DNA of 64,000 nt from Aquabacterium sp. J223 (GCF_024666615.1 NZ_CP088297.1:3638501-3702500); one strand, 5' to 3'. Counted from the first letter of the stretch, positions 36,426-45,829 are shown. The notes: generated by a model from the letters alone, not told the origin. A program made the numbers and translations.

Positions 36426-37007
36426 ATGGCAGACGACCCTGTGGTCCTGCGGTTCAGCCACATCGGCTTCCGCGTGCACGACCTGGACCGGATGGCCGGT
36501 TTCTACCAGGGCCTGCTCGGCTTCACCGAGACCGATCGCGGCCGCCTGCCGGGCGCCGACGGCGAGACGCTGGACCTGGTGTTCCTCAGCCGCGACCCCG
36601 ACGAGCACCACCAGATTGTGCTGGTGTCCGGCCGGCCGTCCCGACTGGCCTTCAACCCGATCAACCAGATCTCGCTGCACGCCGGGACCCTGCCCTCGCT
36701 GCTGGCCTTCCACCGCCAGGTGCTGGCCTGGGGCGTGGACGACCTGCAGCCGGTGACCCACGGCAACGCGCTGTCGCTGTACTTCCGCGACCCCGAGGGC
36801 AACCGCATCGAGGTCTACGTCGACACGCCCTGGTACGTCAGCCAGCCGGCGCGGGTGCCGGCGCCGTTCGACCTGCCGGCCGACGCGCTGATGCGCTGGG
36901 CCGAGGCCCATGCCCGCACCCTGCCCGGCTTCCGCCCGCGGGCCGAATGGCGGGCGGAGATGGCCGAGCGCATGGCCGGCCGGGGCGGCGGCCAGGCGCC
37001 CGGCTGA
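36426..37007 (+). CDS. VOC-superfamily protein (extradiol-dioxygenase-like)
   Basis: 193 residues. Metal-ligand pattern: His in 'FSHIGFRV', His in 'QISLHAGTL' and Glu in 'NRIEVYVDTPWY', the last being the hallmark of type I extradiol dioxygenase-like VOC proteins. The ATG at 36426 has a GAGGAG site; another ATG at 36396 lacks one. It lies alone, facing the IorAB genes and divergent from LysR. Ring cleavage, glyoxalase or isomerase activity are all possible; it has about half the length of a two-domain catechol 2,3-dioxygenase. Confidence 0.8.
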   Translation: MADDPVVLRFSHIGFRVHDLDRMAGFYQGLLGFTETDRGRLPGADGETLDLVFLSRDPDEHHQIVLVSGRPSRLAFNPINQISLHAGTLPSLLAFHRQVLAWGVDDLQPVTHGNALSLYFRDPEGNRIEVYVDTPWYVSQPARVPAPFDLPADALMRWAEAHARTLPGFRPRAEWRAEMAERMAGRGGGQAPG

Positions 37008-37013
37008 CCTGCC

Positions 37014-39269
37014 TCAGGCCAGCTGGAAGGGCAGCTGCCGCTGCGGCTTGCCGGTGAGGCGGGCGACGGCGTTGGCGAAGGCCGGCGCCAGCGGCGGCAG
37101 GCCGGGTTCGCCCATGCCGGTGGGCGGGTCGGCGCTGGGCACGGTGTGCACCGCGACCTGCGGCATGTCGGTGATGCGCGGCAGGGCGTACTCGCCGAAG
37201 TTGCGCTGCTCGACGCGGCCGTCCTTCAGCGTGATGGCATGGCCGGGCAGGCACATGGCCAGGCCCATCAGCGCGGCGCCCTGCACCTGCGCCTCCACCG
37301 TGCGCGGGTTGACCACCAGGTTGCAGTGCACGCCCGCGGTCACGCGGTGCAGCACCGGCCGGCCCTGCTGGACCGAGGCCTCGACCACGTAGGCCACCAC
37401 CGAGTCGAACGACTGGTGCACCGCCACGCCCCAGGCCCGCCCCGGCGCCAGCGCCTTCTTGCCGTAGCCGCTCCTGTCCACGGCGAGCTGAAGGGCCGCG
37501 CGGTGACGCGGGTGCTCGGTGCCGAACAGCCTCATCCGGTAGGCCACCGGGTCCTGGCCGCTGGCGCGGGCGATCTCGTCGATCAGCGTCTCCATGACGA
37601 AGGCGGTGTGGGTCGAGCCCACGCTGCGCCACCACAGCACCGGCACGTTCTGCTGCGGGTGGTGCACCGTCAGCCGCATCGGCAGCTCGTAGGGCTCGCG
37701 CATGCCCTCGACGCCGGTGGTGTCGATGCCGTTCCTGACCATCGCGCCTTCGAAGAAGGTGCCGGCCATGATGGACTGGCCGACGATGACGTGGTCCCAG
37801 GCCAGCACGCGGCCGGCGGCGTCGAAGCCGATGCGCGCGCGGTGCAGCTGCGACGGCCGGTAGTAGCCGCCCTGGAGGTCGTCCTCCCGGCTCCACAGCG
37901 TGCGGATGGGGCCCTGCAGGCCGGCGCCGCGGGCGGCCTTGGCCACCTCGCAGGCCTCGACCACGTACTCGCTGCTCGGGATGGCGCGGCGGCCGAAGCC
38001 GCCGCCGGCGTACTGCACGTTCACCTTCACCTGCTCGGGCTTCAGGCCGAACACGCGGGCGGCCGCCGCGCCGTCCAGGCCGGGCATCTGCGTGCCCACC
38101 CACAGCTCGACGCCGTCGCCAACGGCCTGCACCGTGCAGTTCAGCGGCTCCATCGGCGCATGGGCCAGGTAGGGGAAGTGGAACTCGGCCTCGAGGCGGC
38201 GCGGCGCGCTGGCCAGCGGTGCCATGTCGGCGTCGAAGTGGCGCGGGCCGGGGCGGCCGGCCAGCTCGCGGTACATCGCGCGCTGGCGTTCGCTGTCGAC
38301 CTTCTCGACGCGGTCGGTGTCCCAGTCGAGCTTCAGCGCCTCGCGGCCCTGGCGCGCCGGCCAGTAGCCGTCGGCGATCACCGCCACGCCTTCGGCACCG
38401 CGGTCCAGCGGCACGCGCACCACGGCGCGAACGCCCTTGACGGCCCGCGCGGCGGCATCGTCGACCGACTTCACCTTGGCGCCGAACACCGGCGGCCGGG
38501 CGATCACGGCCGTCAGCTGGCCGGGCAGGCGCACGTCGATGCCGAAGACCTGGCGGCCGCTGCTCTTGGCCACCGCGTCCAGCCGGCCGGTCGGCCGGCC
38601 GATGAGGCGGAAGTCCTTCGGGTCCTTCAGCGCGACCTGCAGCGGCACCGGCTGCGCCATCGCGGCCTCGGCCAGCTCGCCGTAGCCCAGGCTGCGGCCG
38701 CCGGGGCCCAGCACGCGGCCGTCGCGGGTGCGCAGCGTGGCGGCGTCGACGTTCCAGCGCGCGGCCGCCGCGGCGACCAGCATCGCGCGCGCCCGGGCGC
38801 CGAGCTCGCGGTACTGGGTGAAGCTGTTCTTCAGCGCGGTGGAGCCGCCGGTGAGGTGCAGGCCCCACAGCGGGTCGGCGTAGGCGGGATCGTTGCTGCC
38901 GTGGCGCACCCGCACCAGGCGCCAGTCGGCGTCCAGTTCCTCGGCCAGCACCATCGGCAGGGCGGTCTGCACGCCCTGGCCGAACTCCAGCCGGTTGAGG
39001 GCGACGGTGACCTCGCCGGAGGGCGCGATCTGCACGAAGGCCGACGGCTGCTGGGTGGGCTTGAGGCCGGCGTCACCCGCCGGCGCGGCGGCGGTGGACG
39101 CCGACAGCGGGAAGGCGCCGAGCGCCAGCCCGCCGGCGCCCGCCAGCTTGAGGACGCTGCGGCGCGGCAGGCCGGTCGGTGCCCCGGCCTCGGCGGCAGG
39201 CTGCAGCAGGCGGCGCACGGCCGGCGGCAGTTCGGCGATCAGGGCGGGGTCCTGGGTGAAGGGCAGCAT
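37014..39269 (-). CDS. IorB-type molybdopterin subunit of a Tat-exported aldehyde/isoquinoline oxidoreductase
   Basis: 751 residues. A twin-arginine motif 'PRRSVLKLAGAGGLALG' (Arg36-Arg37) sends it to the periplasm, unlike the two cytoplasmic CoxL proteins here. It has the permuted domain order of isoquinoline 1-oxidoreductase beta: 'NRLEFGQGVQTALPMVLAEE' comes first and 'GGFGRRAIPSSEYV' later; the final cofactor/Glu region is 'GMGEPGLPPLAPA'. Partner [2Fe-2S] subunit is upstream at 39754, 14 bases away. No cytochrome c subunit is adjacent, which many IorAB-type enzymes have as electron acceptor. Substrates of the family range from N-heterocycles to aldehydes. Confidence 0.9.
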   Translation of the reverse strand: MLPFTQDPALIAELPPAVRRLLQPAAEAGAPTGLPRRSVLKLAGAGGLALGAFPLSASTAAAPAGDAGLKPTQQPSAFVQIAPSGEVTVALNRLEFGQGVQTALPMVLAEELDADWRLVRVRHGSNDPAYADPLWGLHLTGGSTALKNSFTQYRELGARARAMLVAAAAARWNVDAATLRTRDGRVLGPGGRSLGYGELAEAAMAQPVPLQVALKDPKDFRLIGRPTGRLDAVAKSSGRQVFGIDVRLPGQLTAVIARPPVFGAKVKSVDDAAARAVKGVRAVVRVPLDRGAEGVAVIADGYWPARQGREALKLDWDTDRVEKVDSERQRAMYRELAGRPGPRHFDADMAPLASAPRRLEAEFHFPYLAHAPMEPLNCTVQAVGDGVELWVGTQMPGLDGAAAARVFGLKPEQVKVNVQYAGGGFGRRAIPSSEYVVEACEVAKAARGAGLQGPIRTLWSREDDLQGGYYRPSQLHRARIGFDAAGRVLAWDHVIVGQSIMAGTFFEGAMVRNGIDTTGVEGMREPYELPMRLTVHHPQQNVPVLWWRSVGSTHTAFVMETLIDEIARASGQDPVAYRMRLFGTEHPRHRAALQLAVDRSGYGKKALAPGRAWGVAVHQSFDSVVAYVVEASVQQGRPVLHRVTAGVHCNLVVNPRTVEAQVQGAALMGLAMCLPGHAITLKDGRVEQRNFGEYALPRITDMPQVAVHTVPSADPPTGMGEPGLPPLAPAFANAVARLTGKPQRQLPFQLA

Positions 39270-39283
39270 GTCCGATCCTCCGG

Positions 39284-39754
39284 TCAGGCCAGCGCCCGGG
39301 CGGCATCGCCGACGGCGGCCCGGATGCGCTCGTAGGTGCCGCAGCGGCAGAGGTGGCCGGCCATGGCGGCGTCGATCTGCGCCGCGGTGGGCCGCTGGCC
39401 GCGCGGCAGCGACTTGAGGAAGGCGGTGGCCGTCATCACCTGGCCGCTCTGGCAGTAGCCGCACTGGGCCACGTCGTGCTTCACCCAGGCCGCCTGCACC
39501 GCCTGCCCGACCCGGTCGCCGGCGGCCACGGCCTCGATGGTGGTGAGGTGCCGGCCCTGCGCGGCGGACACCGGCGTCACGCAGGACCGCACCGCCTGGC
39601 CGTCCAGGTGCACCGTGCAGGCGCCGCACAGCGCCTGGCCGCAGCCGAACTTGGTGCCGGTGAGGCCGAGGTGGTCGCGCAGGGCCCAGAGGATGGGGGT
39701 GCCCGGGTCGGCGTCCAGCGCCTGCTGGCGGCCGTTGACGTTCAAGGAGACCAT
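39284..39754 (-). CDS. IorA-type [2Fe-2S] subunit
   Basis: 156 residues. Clusters: 'GCGQALCGACTVHLDG' with the fourth Cys in 'VRSCVTP', and 'CGYCQSGQ' with 'HLCRCGTY'. The 'C-G-Q-A-L-C-G-A-C' and 'C-R-C-G-T-Y' forms are those of the IorA branch. It has no signal peptide and would be carried across the membrane with its Tat-signal partner. An AAGGAGA site precedes the ATG. Divergent from the AraC gene at 39893, which may control the pair. Confidence 0.92.
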   Translation of the reverse strand: MVSLNVNGRQQALDADPGTPILWALRDHLGLTGTKFGCGQALCGACTVHLDGQAVRSCVTPVSAAQGRHLTTIEAVAAGDRVGQAVQAAWVKHDVAQCGYCQSGQVMTATAFLKSLPRGQRPTAAQIDAAMAGHLCRCGTYERIRAAVGDAARALA

Positions 39755-39892
39755 GGTGGACGAGGAGGATTTGGGTGCCGGGCAGTGTCCTTCCGCACAC
39801 GGCGCGTGCGCTAGCCTGAAGCTGCCGCTTGTTTGCCCGATCCTCCGGCCGGGCGGCGCGCGGCGTTGCGCCTTCGCTAGCATGCGCAGGCC

Positions 39893-40840
39893 ATGACCCA
39901 GCGCACCGCCGCCTCTTCCGCCGACGCCGACCTCGCCCGCCTGAGCGACGAACTGGCCCGGCGCGTGGCCCGCCTGGCGACCGACGGCCAGATGGCGACG
40001 ACGGCGCTGCCCGGGCTGACGCTGTACCGCAGCGACAGCCTGCTCGGCTCCGTCTGCGGTGTCTACGAACCCTGCGTCGCGCTGATCCTCCAGGGCAGCA
40101 AGCAGGTGCTGATGGGCGACCACAGCGTGGTCTACGGCCGCGGCCGCTTCCTCATCGCCTCGCTCGACCTGCCGGTGGTGGCCACCATCCTGGAAGCCAG
40201 CGCCGAGCGGCCCTACCTGGCACTGGCGCTGCGCCTGGACCTGCGCGAGATCGCGGCGCTGCTGCTCGACGAGCCGGTGCCGCCGCCCCGGGTGGCGTCG
40301 TCGGCGCAGGGCCCGGCCATGGCCACCGGCGTGGTGACGCCGCCGCTGCTCGACGCCTTCCGCCGCCTGCTCGACCTGCTCGACCAGCCGCAGGACCTGG
40401 CGGTGCTGGCGCCGCTGGTGCGCCGCGAGATCCTGTACCGGCTGCTCGTCGGCGAGGCCGGGGCACGGCTGCGCCAGATCGCGGCGGTGGAGGGCCAGGC
40501 CGCGCAGGTGGCCCGCGCCATCGCGCTGCTGAAGACGCGCTACACCGAGCCGCTGCGCATCGAGGACCTGGCGCGACAGGCGCGCATGAGCCCGTCCACC
40601 TTCCACCACCACTTCAAGGCGCTGACGGCGATGAGCCCGCTGCAGTACCAGAAGCGGCTGCGCCTGACGGAGGCGCGCCGGCTGATGCTGGCCGACGGCC
40701 TGGACGCCGCCACCGCCGCCTACCGCGTCGGCTACGAGAGCCCGTCGCAGTTCAGCCGCGAGTACAGCCGGCAGTTCGGTGCGCCGCCGGTCCGCGACAT
40801 CTCGGGGCTGAGGACGGTGCCGGAAGCCACGCTGGGCTGA
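39893..40840 (+). CDS. AraC-family transcriptional regulator
   Basis: 315 residues: an N-terminal AraC_N-type sensor ('EPCVALILQGSKQVLMGD', 'GRGRFLIASLDLPV') and a C-terminal double helix-turn-helix ('LRIEDLARQARMSPSTFHHH' and 'ATAAYRVGYESPSQFSREYS'). This subgroup often controls an oxidoreductase encoded alongside it. It is divergent from iorAB with 138 bases between starts; CGCTAGC occurs twice in that gap (about 39815 and 39880), a possible activator half-site or part of -10 regions. Confidence 0.88.
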   Translation: MTQRTAASSADADLARLSDELARRVARLATDGQMATTALPGLTLYRSDSLLGSVCGVYEPCVALILQGSKQVLMGDHSVVYGRGRFLIASLDLPVVATILEASAERPYLALALRLDLREIAALLLDEPVPPPRVASSAQGPAMATGVVTPPLLDAFRRLLDLLDQPQDLAVLAPLVRREILYRLLVGEAGARLRQIAAVEGQAAQVARAIALLKTRYTEPLRIEDLARQARMSPSTFHHHFKALTAMSPLQYQKRLRLTEARRLMLADGLDAATAAYRVGYESPSQFSREYSRQFGAPPVRDISGLRTVPEATLG

Positions 40841-40869
40841 CGCACCGCCGGCCCCCCGACGAGCCCGCG

Positions 40870-42438
40870 TCAGGGCACCACGGCGCAGGTGTAGCTGGCG
40901 GCGCTGTTGACGTCGCCGCTGCCCGCGTACACCGCCTCCTGCGGGTGCGGGCAGTGCGGCCGGGTGCTGGTCGAGTTGGGCTTGCGTCCGACGATGGCGG
41001 TCGGCGCCTGGCCTTTCTCCACCCAGTCGCTGACGGCGGCCATCCAGTCGACCTCGGTGTGGCCGGGGCCGCCGCTGCAGTGGCCCAGGCCGGGCACCAG
41101 GTACAGCCGCAGGAAGCCTGCGACCGCGGCGCTGCCGCCCGAGGCCGCCTCGACCTTGGTCTTGTACTCGAGGGTGCCCATCGGGTTGACGCCGGGGTCG
41201 GTCCAGCCGTGGTACATGACGATCTTCTTGCCCGCGGCGGCGAAGCTGCGCAGGTCGGCCTGGGTGGCGTTGTAGAGCTGCTTGGCCTTGTCCAGCTTGG
41301 TCAGGTCGTTGGTCCAGTCGAGCTGCGTCAGGTAGTCGAAGGTCGGCCGGTCGGGCTGGAACAGCAGGTACTGGAAGGCGTCGACCATCACCGTGTGCAG
41401 CCCCGGCGTGCCGGTGCTGACCAGCCACTGGCTCCAGCCGCCGCTGGTGTTCTCCGAGCCCACCGGCAGCGGGTGCACGCCCACCGCGGGCCGGCCGGCG
41501 TACACGCCCTGCACCGCCGCCAGCTCCGACGCCGTGAGGCAGTTGGGGCCGTTGGTGGCGCCGCAGGCCGGCACGTGCACCGCGGGATCGAAGTTGCACT
41601 TCAGCGGGTTGCGGATCTGCCCGTCCTGCACGCCGTCCAGCGCGTCGCAGCCGGCGTAGTTGCCGCCGTTGCCGTTGTAGACGATGTTGCCGATGAGGTC
41701 GCGCTTGGCCGGCGGCAGGGCCGAGCCGCCGGCGATGCCGTTCTTGTAGAGGTGCTGCAGCAGGGCCGGCGCCGAGAGCTGCTGGCGGGTGTAGTCGTAG
41801 ACCGGCGCGCCGACGACGTAGCCGTCGAAGTCCTCGGGGAAGCGCTGGGCCTCCATCAGGCCCTGCCGGCCGCCGGTGGAGCAGCCGTTCCAGTAGGCGT
41901 AGGCCAGGTCGCGCGGGTAGTGGGCGTTGACGATCTCCTTGGTGGCGCGGGCGGTGAGGTTGACCGCCCGGTAGCCGAAGTCGATCTCCATCTCGTCGCC
42001 GAACTCGGCGTCGTAGCCGAAGCGGGCACCGCTCTGCGCCGGCACCGCGGCGTCGTGGCCGGTGTCGGTGGAGGCGCTGGCGTAGCCCTGCTGCACGGCG
42101 GTGACCATGGCGGGGAACGAGATGGTGCCCGCCTTGCCGCCGTTGCCCACCATCTGGTAGCGGCCGTTCCAGGCCTTGGGCAGGTGGACGGCGAACTTGA
42201 CGTTGCCCTTGATCGTGCCGCGCACGTCGCAGTAGGCCGGCACGGTGGCCGTTGCGGCAACCTCGGTCGCCGAGGTGATCCTCACGGCGTCGACCGTGCC
42301 CTGGAAGGTGGTGGGCAAGGCCGTGCAGGCGACGTCGTGCTGAACGACGCGGCGATCGTCGTCGCCGCCGCCGCAGGCGGCGAGCAGCAGGCCGCTGCCC
42401 AGGGCGGCGACGAACGTTCGGGTGTGAAGCGCTGACAT
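40870..42438 (-). CDS. tannase/feruloyl-esterase-family lipoprotein
   Basis: 522 residues. 'SGLLLAACGGGDDD' is a lipobox with Cys22, so the mature protein is a lipoprotein, probably on the periplasmic or outer-membrane face. The tannase-fold CS-D-HC motif is complete: 'NGCSTGGRQG' (nucleophile Ser after Cys), 'YHGWTDPGV' (Asp) and 'PGLGHCSGG' (His-Cys). These enzymes cut aromatic esters such as galloyl, feruloyl or phthalate-type esters. It lies between an AraC gene and a second secreted hydrolase, which suggests extracellular or periplasmic breakdown of plant phenolic or synthetic esters. Confidence 0.9.
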   Translation of the reverse strand: MSALHTRTFVAALGSGLLLAACGGGDDDRRVVQHDVACTALPTTFQGTVDAVRITSATEVAATATVPAYCDVRGTIKGNVKFAVHLPKAWNGRYQMVGNGGKAGTISFPAMVTAVQQGYASASTDTGHDAAVPAQSGARFGYDAEFGDEMEIDFGYRAVNLTARATKEIVNAHYPRDLAYAYWNGCSTGGRQGLMEAQRFPEDFDGYVVGAPVYDYTRQQLSAPALLQHLYKNGIAGGSALPPAKRDLIGNIVYNGNGGNYAGCDALDGVQDGQIRNPLKCNFDPAVHVPACGATNGPNCLTASELAAVQGVYAGRPAVGVHPLPVGSENTSGGWSQWLVSTGTPGLHTVMVDAFQYLLFQPDRPTFDYLTQLDWTNDLTKLDKAKQLYNATQADLRSFAAAGKKIVMYHGWTDPGVNPMGTLEYKTKVEAASGGSAAVAGFLRLYLVPGLGHCSGGPGHTEVDWMAAVSDWVEKGQAPTAIVGRKPNSTSTRPHCPHPQEAVYAGSGDVNSAASYTCAVVP

Positions 42439-42463
42439 CGTGCGGATCCTCGGTGGGTGTCGG

Positions 42464-44707
42464 TCAGGGCTGGGCCGGCGACCAGCCGGGTTCGCTGCTG
42501 GCCGTGTAGGCGCTGCGCAGCACGCCGGTCGCGCCCATGAACCAGACCACGTTGCGGCCGTCCGCCGCCTGCCAGACCAGGTCCTCCCGGCCGTCGCGGT
42601 CGAAGTCGCCCTGCGCGGACAGGCGCCAGCCGCCGGGCAGCGTCGGCAACGGCCGGTCCGACGTCACCTGGGCACCGCGCATCGCCCACAGCGACAGCCC
42701 GCCGCCGGCGTGCTGCAGCAGCAGGTCGGCGCGGCCGTCGCCGGTCACGTCGGCCAGCGCCAGCACGGTGGTGCCGCGGGGCAGCCGTGCCACGACCGGC
42801 TCGCTGCGTGCGGCGCCGCTGTCGTCCAGGCGCCAGACGGCCAGCTGGCCATCGGGGCCGGCGTGCAGCAGGTCGGCCCGGCCGTCGCCATCGACGTCGC
42901 CGACGCCGGCCAGGCGCCAGCCCGGGGCCGCCGGCGGCAGCGCCACGGCGCCCGGTGCGCCGCCCGGACGGATGCGCTGCACCGACAGGCCCTGCCCCGG
43001 CAGCTGCCACACCAGGTCGGCGAAGCCATCGCCGTCGACGTCGCCGCTGCCCACCAGGCGGGCCCCCGGCCGCACCGTCGGCAGGGCCAGCTGTGCCTTC
43101 AGGCCGGTGCCCTGGACCAGCCAGACCGCGACGTCGCCGCGGGCGTGGTGCAGCACCAGGTCGAGCTGTCCGTCGCCGTCGAGGTCGCCGCGGGCGGCGA
43201 TGTCCCAGCCGGGCGGCACGGCCGGCAGCACGCCGCTTGCGACGAGTCGCTCGCCGTCGAGCCGCCACACGGCCAGCTCGCGGCCGCGGCGCCAGAACAC
43301 CGCCTCGGGGCCGTTGTCCCAGTACTCGCGGGCGTCGGCGCGGACCTCGTCGGCGTACTCCGGCGGCACCCAGCCCTCGTCGAGCAACTGCCCGAGCCGC
43401 TGCTTCCACTTGTCGGCGTAGTGGCGCGGGTTGAGGTGCAGCCGGCGCGCCGTCTCGTCGTCGAAGCGGAACTGCTGCGCGATCTGGCTGCACAGGCTGC
43501 CCGGGCCGGTGCCCGGCGTGCGGTAGCGGAACAGCGGCACGTCGAGGTAGGTCGAGCGCACGCCGCCGGTGGCGTTGCCCAGGGCGTCCGTGGCGACGCG
43601 GGTGCCGTCGCCGGCCAGGTTGTCGTCCACGCCCATGCGCGACGGCGCCACCGGCGGCGTGCGGCCGTAGGTCCAGTCGATGACGTGCTGCAGCCCGAGG
43701 AAGTAGAACGCCGGGAAGTGGAAGCGGCTCATCACCGGGTCGCACTGCTGGCCGCCGGGGAAGCGCGGGTCGAAGCCGGCGTTGTCGCGGCTGTCGTTGT
43801 GCGCCATGCCGGAGACCTCGTACAGCCGGTACCGGTTGTCGGCGGCATCGCTGTCCGGCTTGCGGAAGCCGTTGCTGCTGTGCAGTTCGAACTGCGTGGG
43901 CATCTCGATGTGCGGCACGTCGGCCAGCGCGGGCGTCGGCACCCGGTTGAGGATGGAGCCGCGGAAGAAGCCGTCGAACACCGGGCCGCCGTCGGGCATG
44001 CGCAGCGAGGCGTGGCCGAGCGTGCCGTCGCAGCCGGCGCCGGTGGCGCCGGCGAGGTACTGGCGGACGACCTCGGACGCGTCCGAGGTGCCGGCCATCA
44101 CCACCCGCTGCACGCCCCACTGCCGCAGCGGGTTGGCGGCCACGTTGGACTTGATCAGCCGCCCCACCTGCGCCAGCACCTCGTTGGCCTGGCCGGCGTT
44201 GTTGGGCGCCAGCACGAAGCCGGTGCTGACGTTGGTGTTGCCCACCGCGCCGTAGCGGGTGGGGTTGAACGGCTGCAGCGATTGCAGCGGGTTGTTGGCG
44301 TTGTTGAGGTTGATGCTGCGCGCGTCGATCTCGACGCCGATGTGGCCGCGCTGCATGAGACCGAAGCGGCTGAAGTTGAAGATCAGTGCGTTGCCGCCGC
44401 GGTGCAGAGGCTCGGCCACCACCACGCCACTGAAGCGCGCCGGATCGGCCGGGCGGCGCACGACGATGCGGGTCTTGTACGGCACGGAACAGCCCATGCC
44501 GCTGATCCAGTACTCCTCGGTGACGTACTGGAAGTCGCTCAGCTGGTGGCCCGGCGTCAGGCTCGGCCGCAGGCCGGCGAACATCGGCCCCAGCACCGGG
44601 TCCGGATCGGGCACCGGTCCGGTCACGTTGGGCAGGGCGGGCACGGCCGCACCCACACTCGCCGCCGCCATGCCGGCCAGCAGGCCCAGGCCCCATCGCT
44701 TGTGCAT
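42464..44707 (-). CDS. secreted alpha/beta-hydrolase-like domain fused to FG-GAP/VCBS repeats
   Basis: 747 residues with a Sec signal ('WGLGLLAGMAAASVGAAVPA'). Residues to about 480 resemble the large alpha/beta-hydrolase-domain esterases ('VVVAEPLHRGG', 'VVMAGTSDASEVVRQYL', 'VSGMAHNDSRDN'). The candidate nucleophile elbow is 'AGTSDASE'. Beyond that come five or six repeats built around calcium-binding 'D-x-D-G-D-G' loops ('GDLDGDGQLD', 'GDVDGDGFAD', 'GDVDGDGRAD', 'ADVTGDGRAD', 'GDFDRDGRED'), a beta-propeller of the FG-GAP type that may bind substrate or surface. It is 25 bases from the tannase-type gene, same strand. The fusion is unusual to my knowledge. Confidence 0.75.
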   Translation of the reverse strand: MHKRWGLGLLAGMAAASVGAAVPALPNVTGPVPDPDPVLGPMFAGLRPSLTPGHQLSDFQYVTEEYWISGMGCSVPYKTRIVVRRPADPARFSGVVVAEPLHRGGNALIFNFSRFGLMQRGHIGVEIDARSINLNNANNPLQSLQPFNPTRYGAVGNTNVSTGFVLAPNNAGQANEVLAQVGRLIKSNVAANPLRQWGVQRVVMAGTSDASEVVRQYLAGATGAGCDGTLGHASLRMPDGGPVFDGFFRGSILNRVPTPALADVPHIEMPTQFELHSSNGFRKPDSDAADNRYRLYEVSGMAHNDSRDNAGFDPRFPGGQQCDPVMSRFHFPAFYFLGLQHVIDWTYGRTPPVAPSRMGVDDNLAGDGTRVATDALGNATGGVRSTYLDVPLFRYRTPGTGPGSLCSQIAQQFRFDDETARRLHLNPRHYADKWKQRLGQLLDEGWVPPEYADEVRADAREYWDNGPEAVFWRRGRELAVWRLDGERLVASGVLPAVPPGWDIAARGDLDGDGQLDLVLHHARGDVAVWLVQGTGLKAQLALPTVRPGARLVGSGDVDGDGFADLVWQLPGQGLSVQRIRPGGAPGAVALPPAAPGWRLAGVGDVDGDGRADLLHAGPDGQLAVWRLDDSGAARSEPVVARLPRGTTVLALADVTGDGRADLLLQHAGGGLSLWAMRGAQVTSDRPLPTLPGGWRLSAQGDFDRDGREDLVWQAADGRNVVWFMGATGVLRSAYTASSEPGWSPAQP

Positions 44708-44854
44708 GTCTTGTCTCCTTGTGCCCCTGCCGGTCGGTGCCTGCAGGTGGCCGGTCGCCGGGTCATCCCGGAGGAAGACCAGTCTTCGACCTGCCTAGCA
44801 TCGGGTCAATCCACAAGCGGCGATGCCGATCATCTCGACTGCCGATAGTCCGCC

Positions 44855-45829
44855 ATGCGCCACCTCGACACCCACTGGCTCGACGTCTTCGTCGCCATCT
44901 ATGAAACAGCCAGTGTCACGCGCGCCGCCGAGCGCCTGGACATGGGCCAGGGGTCGGCCAGCACCACCCTGGCCAAGCTGCGCCGCCACTTCGACGACCC
45001 GCTGTTCTGCCGCACGGCAAGCGGCATGGAGCCCACCGCCAAGGGCCGGGCGCTGTACCCCTTGTTGCGCAGTGCACTGGCCGACCTGGAGCGGGCCGAG
45101 ACCACGCTGGCCTGCTTCGAGCCGGCCACCTCGACCCGGCGCTTCCGGCTGTGCGTGTCGGACATGTCCGAGGCCGGTCTGCTCAGCGCGCTGGCCAACA
45201 CCATCACGCGGCAGGCACCGGGCGTCACCTTGGACGTGCAGCGCAGCACGCCGGACACCAAGCGGCTGATGGACAGCGGCGAGATCGACCTGGCCGTCGG
45301 CTACCTGCCCGCGCTGGAGGGGCTGGTGCAGGAGGCGGTGCTGTTCGAGCAGGGCTTCGTCTGCCTGGCGGCACGCGGGCACCCGCGGGTCGACGGCCGC
45401 ATCGACGTCGCCGGCTACGAAGCGGAGGGGCATGTCGGCATCCACGGACCGCTGGCGGTGCAGTCGGTGGTCGACCGCGGGCTGTTGCGGCACGGCGTGA
45501 AGCGCCGGGTGGTGCTGGGGCTGCCCAGCCATGTCGGCGTCGGCCGGGTGGTGGCCTGCACCGAACTGCTGGCCACGGTGCCCGAACTGCTCGGCCACCG
45601 GCTGTGCGAGGAGCACCCGCTGCAGCAACTGGAGGTGCCGGTGCCGCTGGCCCGCTACAGCCTCAAGCAGTTCTGGCACCCGCGCTTCGACCTGGACCCG
45701 GGCAACGTCTGGATGCGCGGCCTGGTCACCGACCACTTCCGCGTGCTGCGGCACAGCGGGATCATGCGCGGCCGGTCCGCCACCATGCGGCTGCCGGCCG
45801 ACCCGCCGGCCCGGGTGGGCAGCGCCTGA
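44855..45829 (+). CDS. LysR-family transcriptional regulator
   Basis: 324 residues. Helix-turn-helix 'SVTRAAERLDMGQGSASTTL' near 22-41, then the sensor domain. The opening 'HLDTHWLDVFVAIYETASV' and the 'FWHPRFDLDPGNVWMRGLV' end are typical of the NahR-like branch sensing aromatic acids. It is divergent from the fused hydrolase gene with 147 bases between starts, so it probably regulates the two secreted hydrolases. AAGAC-CA-GTCTT in that gap is a possible binding site, but weak. Confidence 0.87.
   Translation: MRHLDTHWLDVFVAIYETASVTRAAERLDMGQGSASTTLAKLRRHFDDPLFCRTASGMEPTAKGRALYPLLRSALADLERAETTLACFEPATSTRRFRLCVSDMSEAGLLSALANTITRQAPGVTLDVQRSTPDTKRLMDSGEIDLAVGYLPALEGLVQEAVLFEQGFVCLAARGHPRVDGRIDVAGYEAEGHVGIHGPLAVQSVVDRGLLRHGVKRRVVLGLPSHVGVGRVVACTELLATVPELLGHRLCEEHPLQQLEVPVPLARYSLKQFWHPRFDLDPGNVWMRGLVTDHFRVLRHSGIMRGRSATMRLPADPPARVGSA

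Noticed and set aside
36396-36426. ATG at 36396 as start of the VOC gene
   Set aside because: No Shine-Dalgarno; the ATG at 36426 has GAGGAG and a standard family N-terminus.
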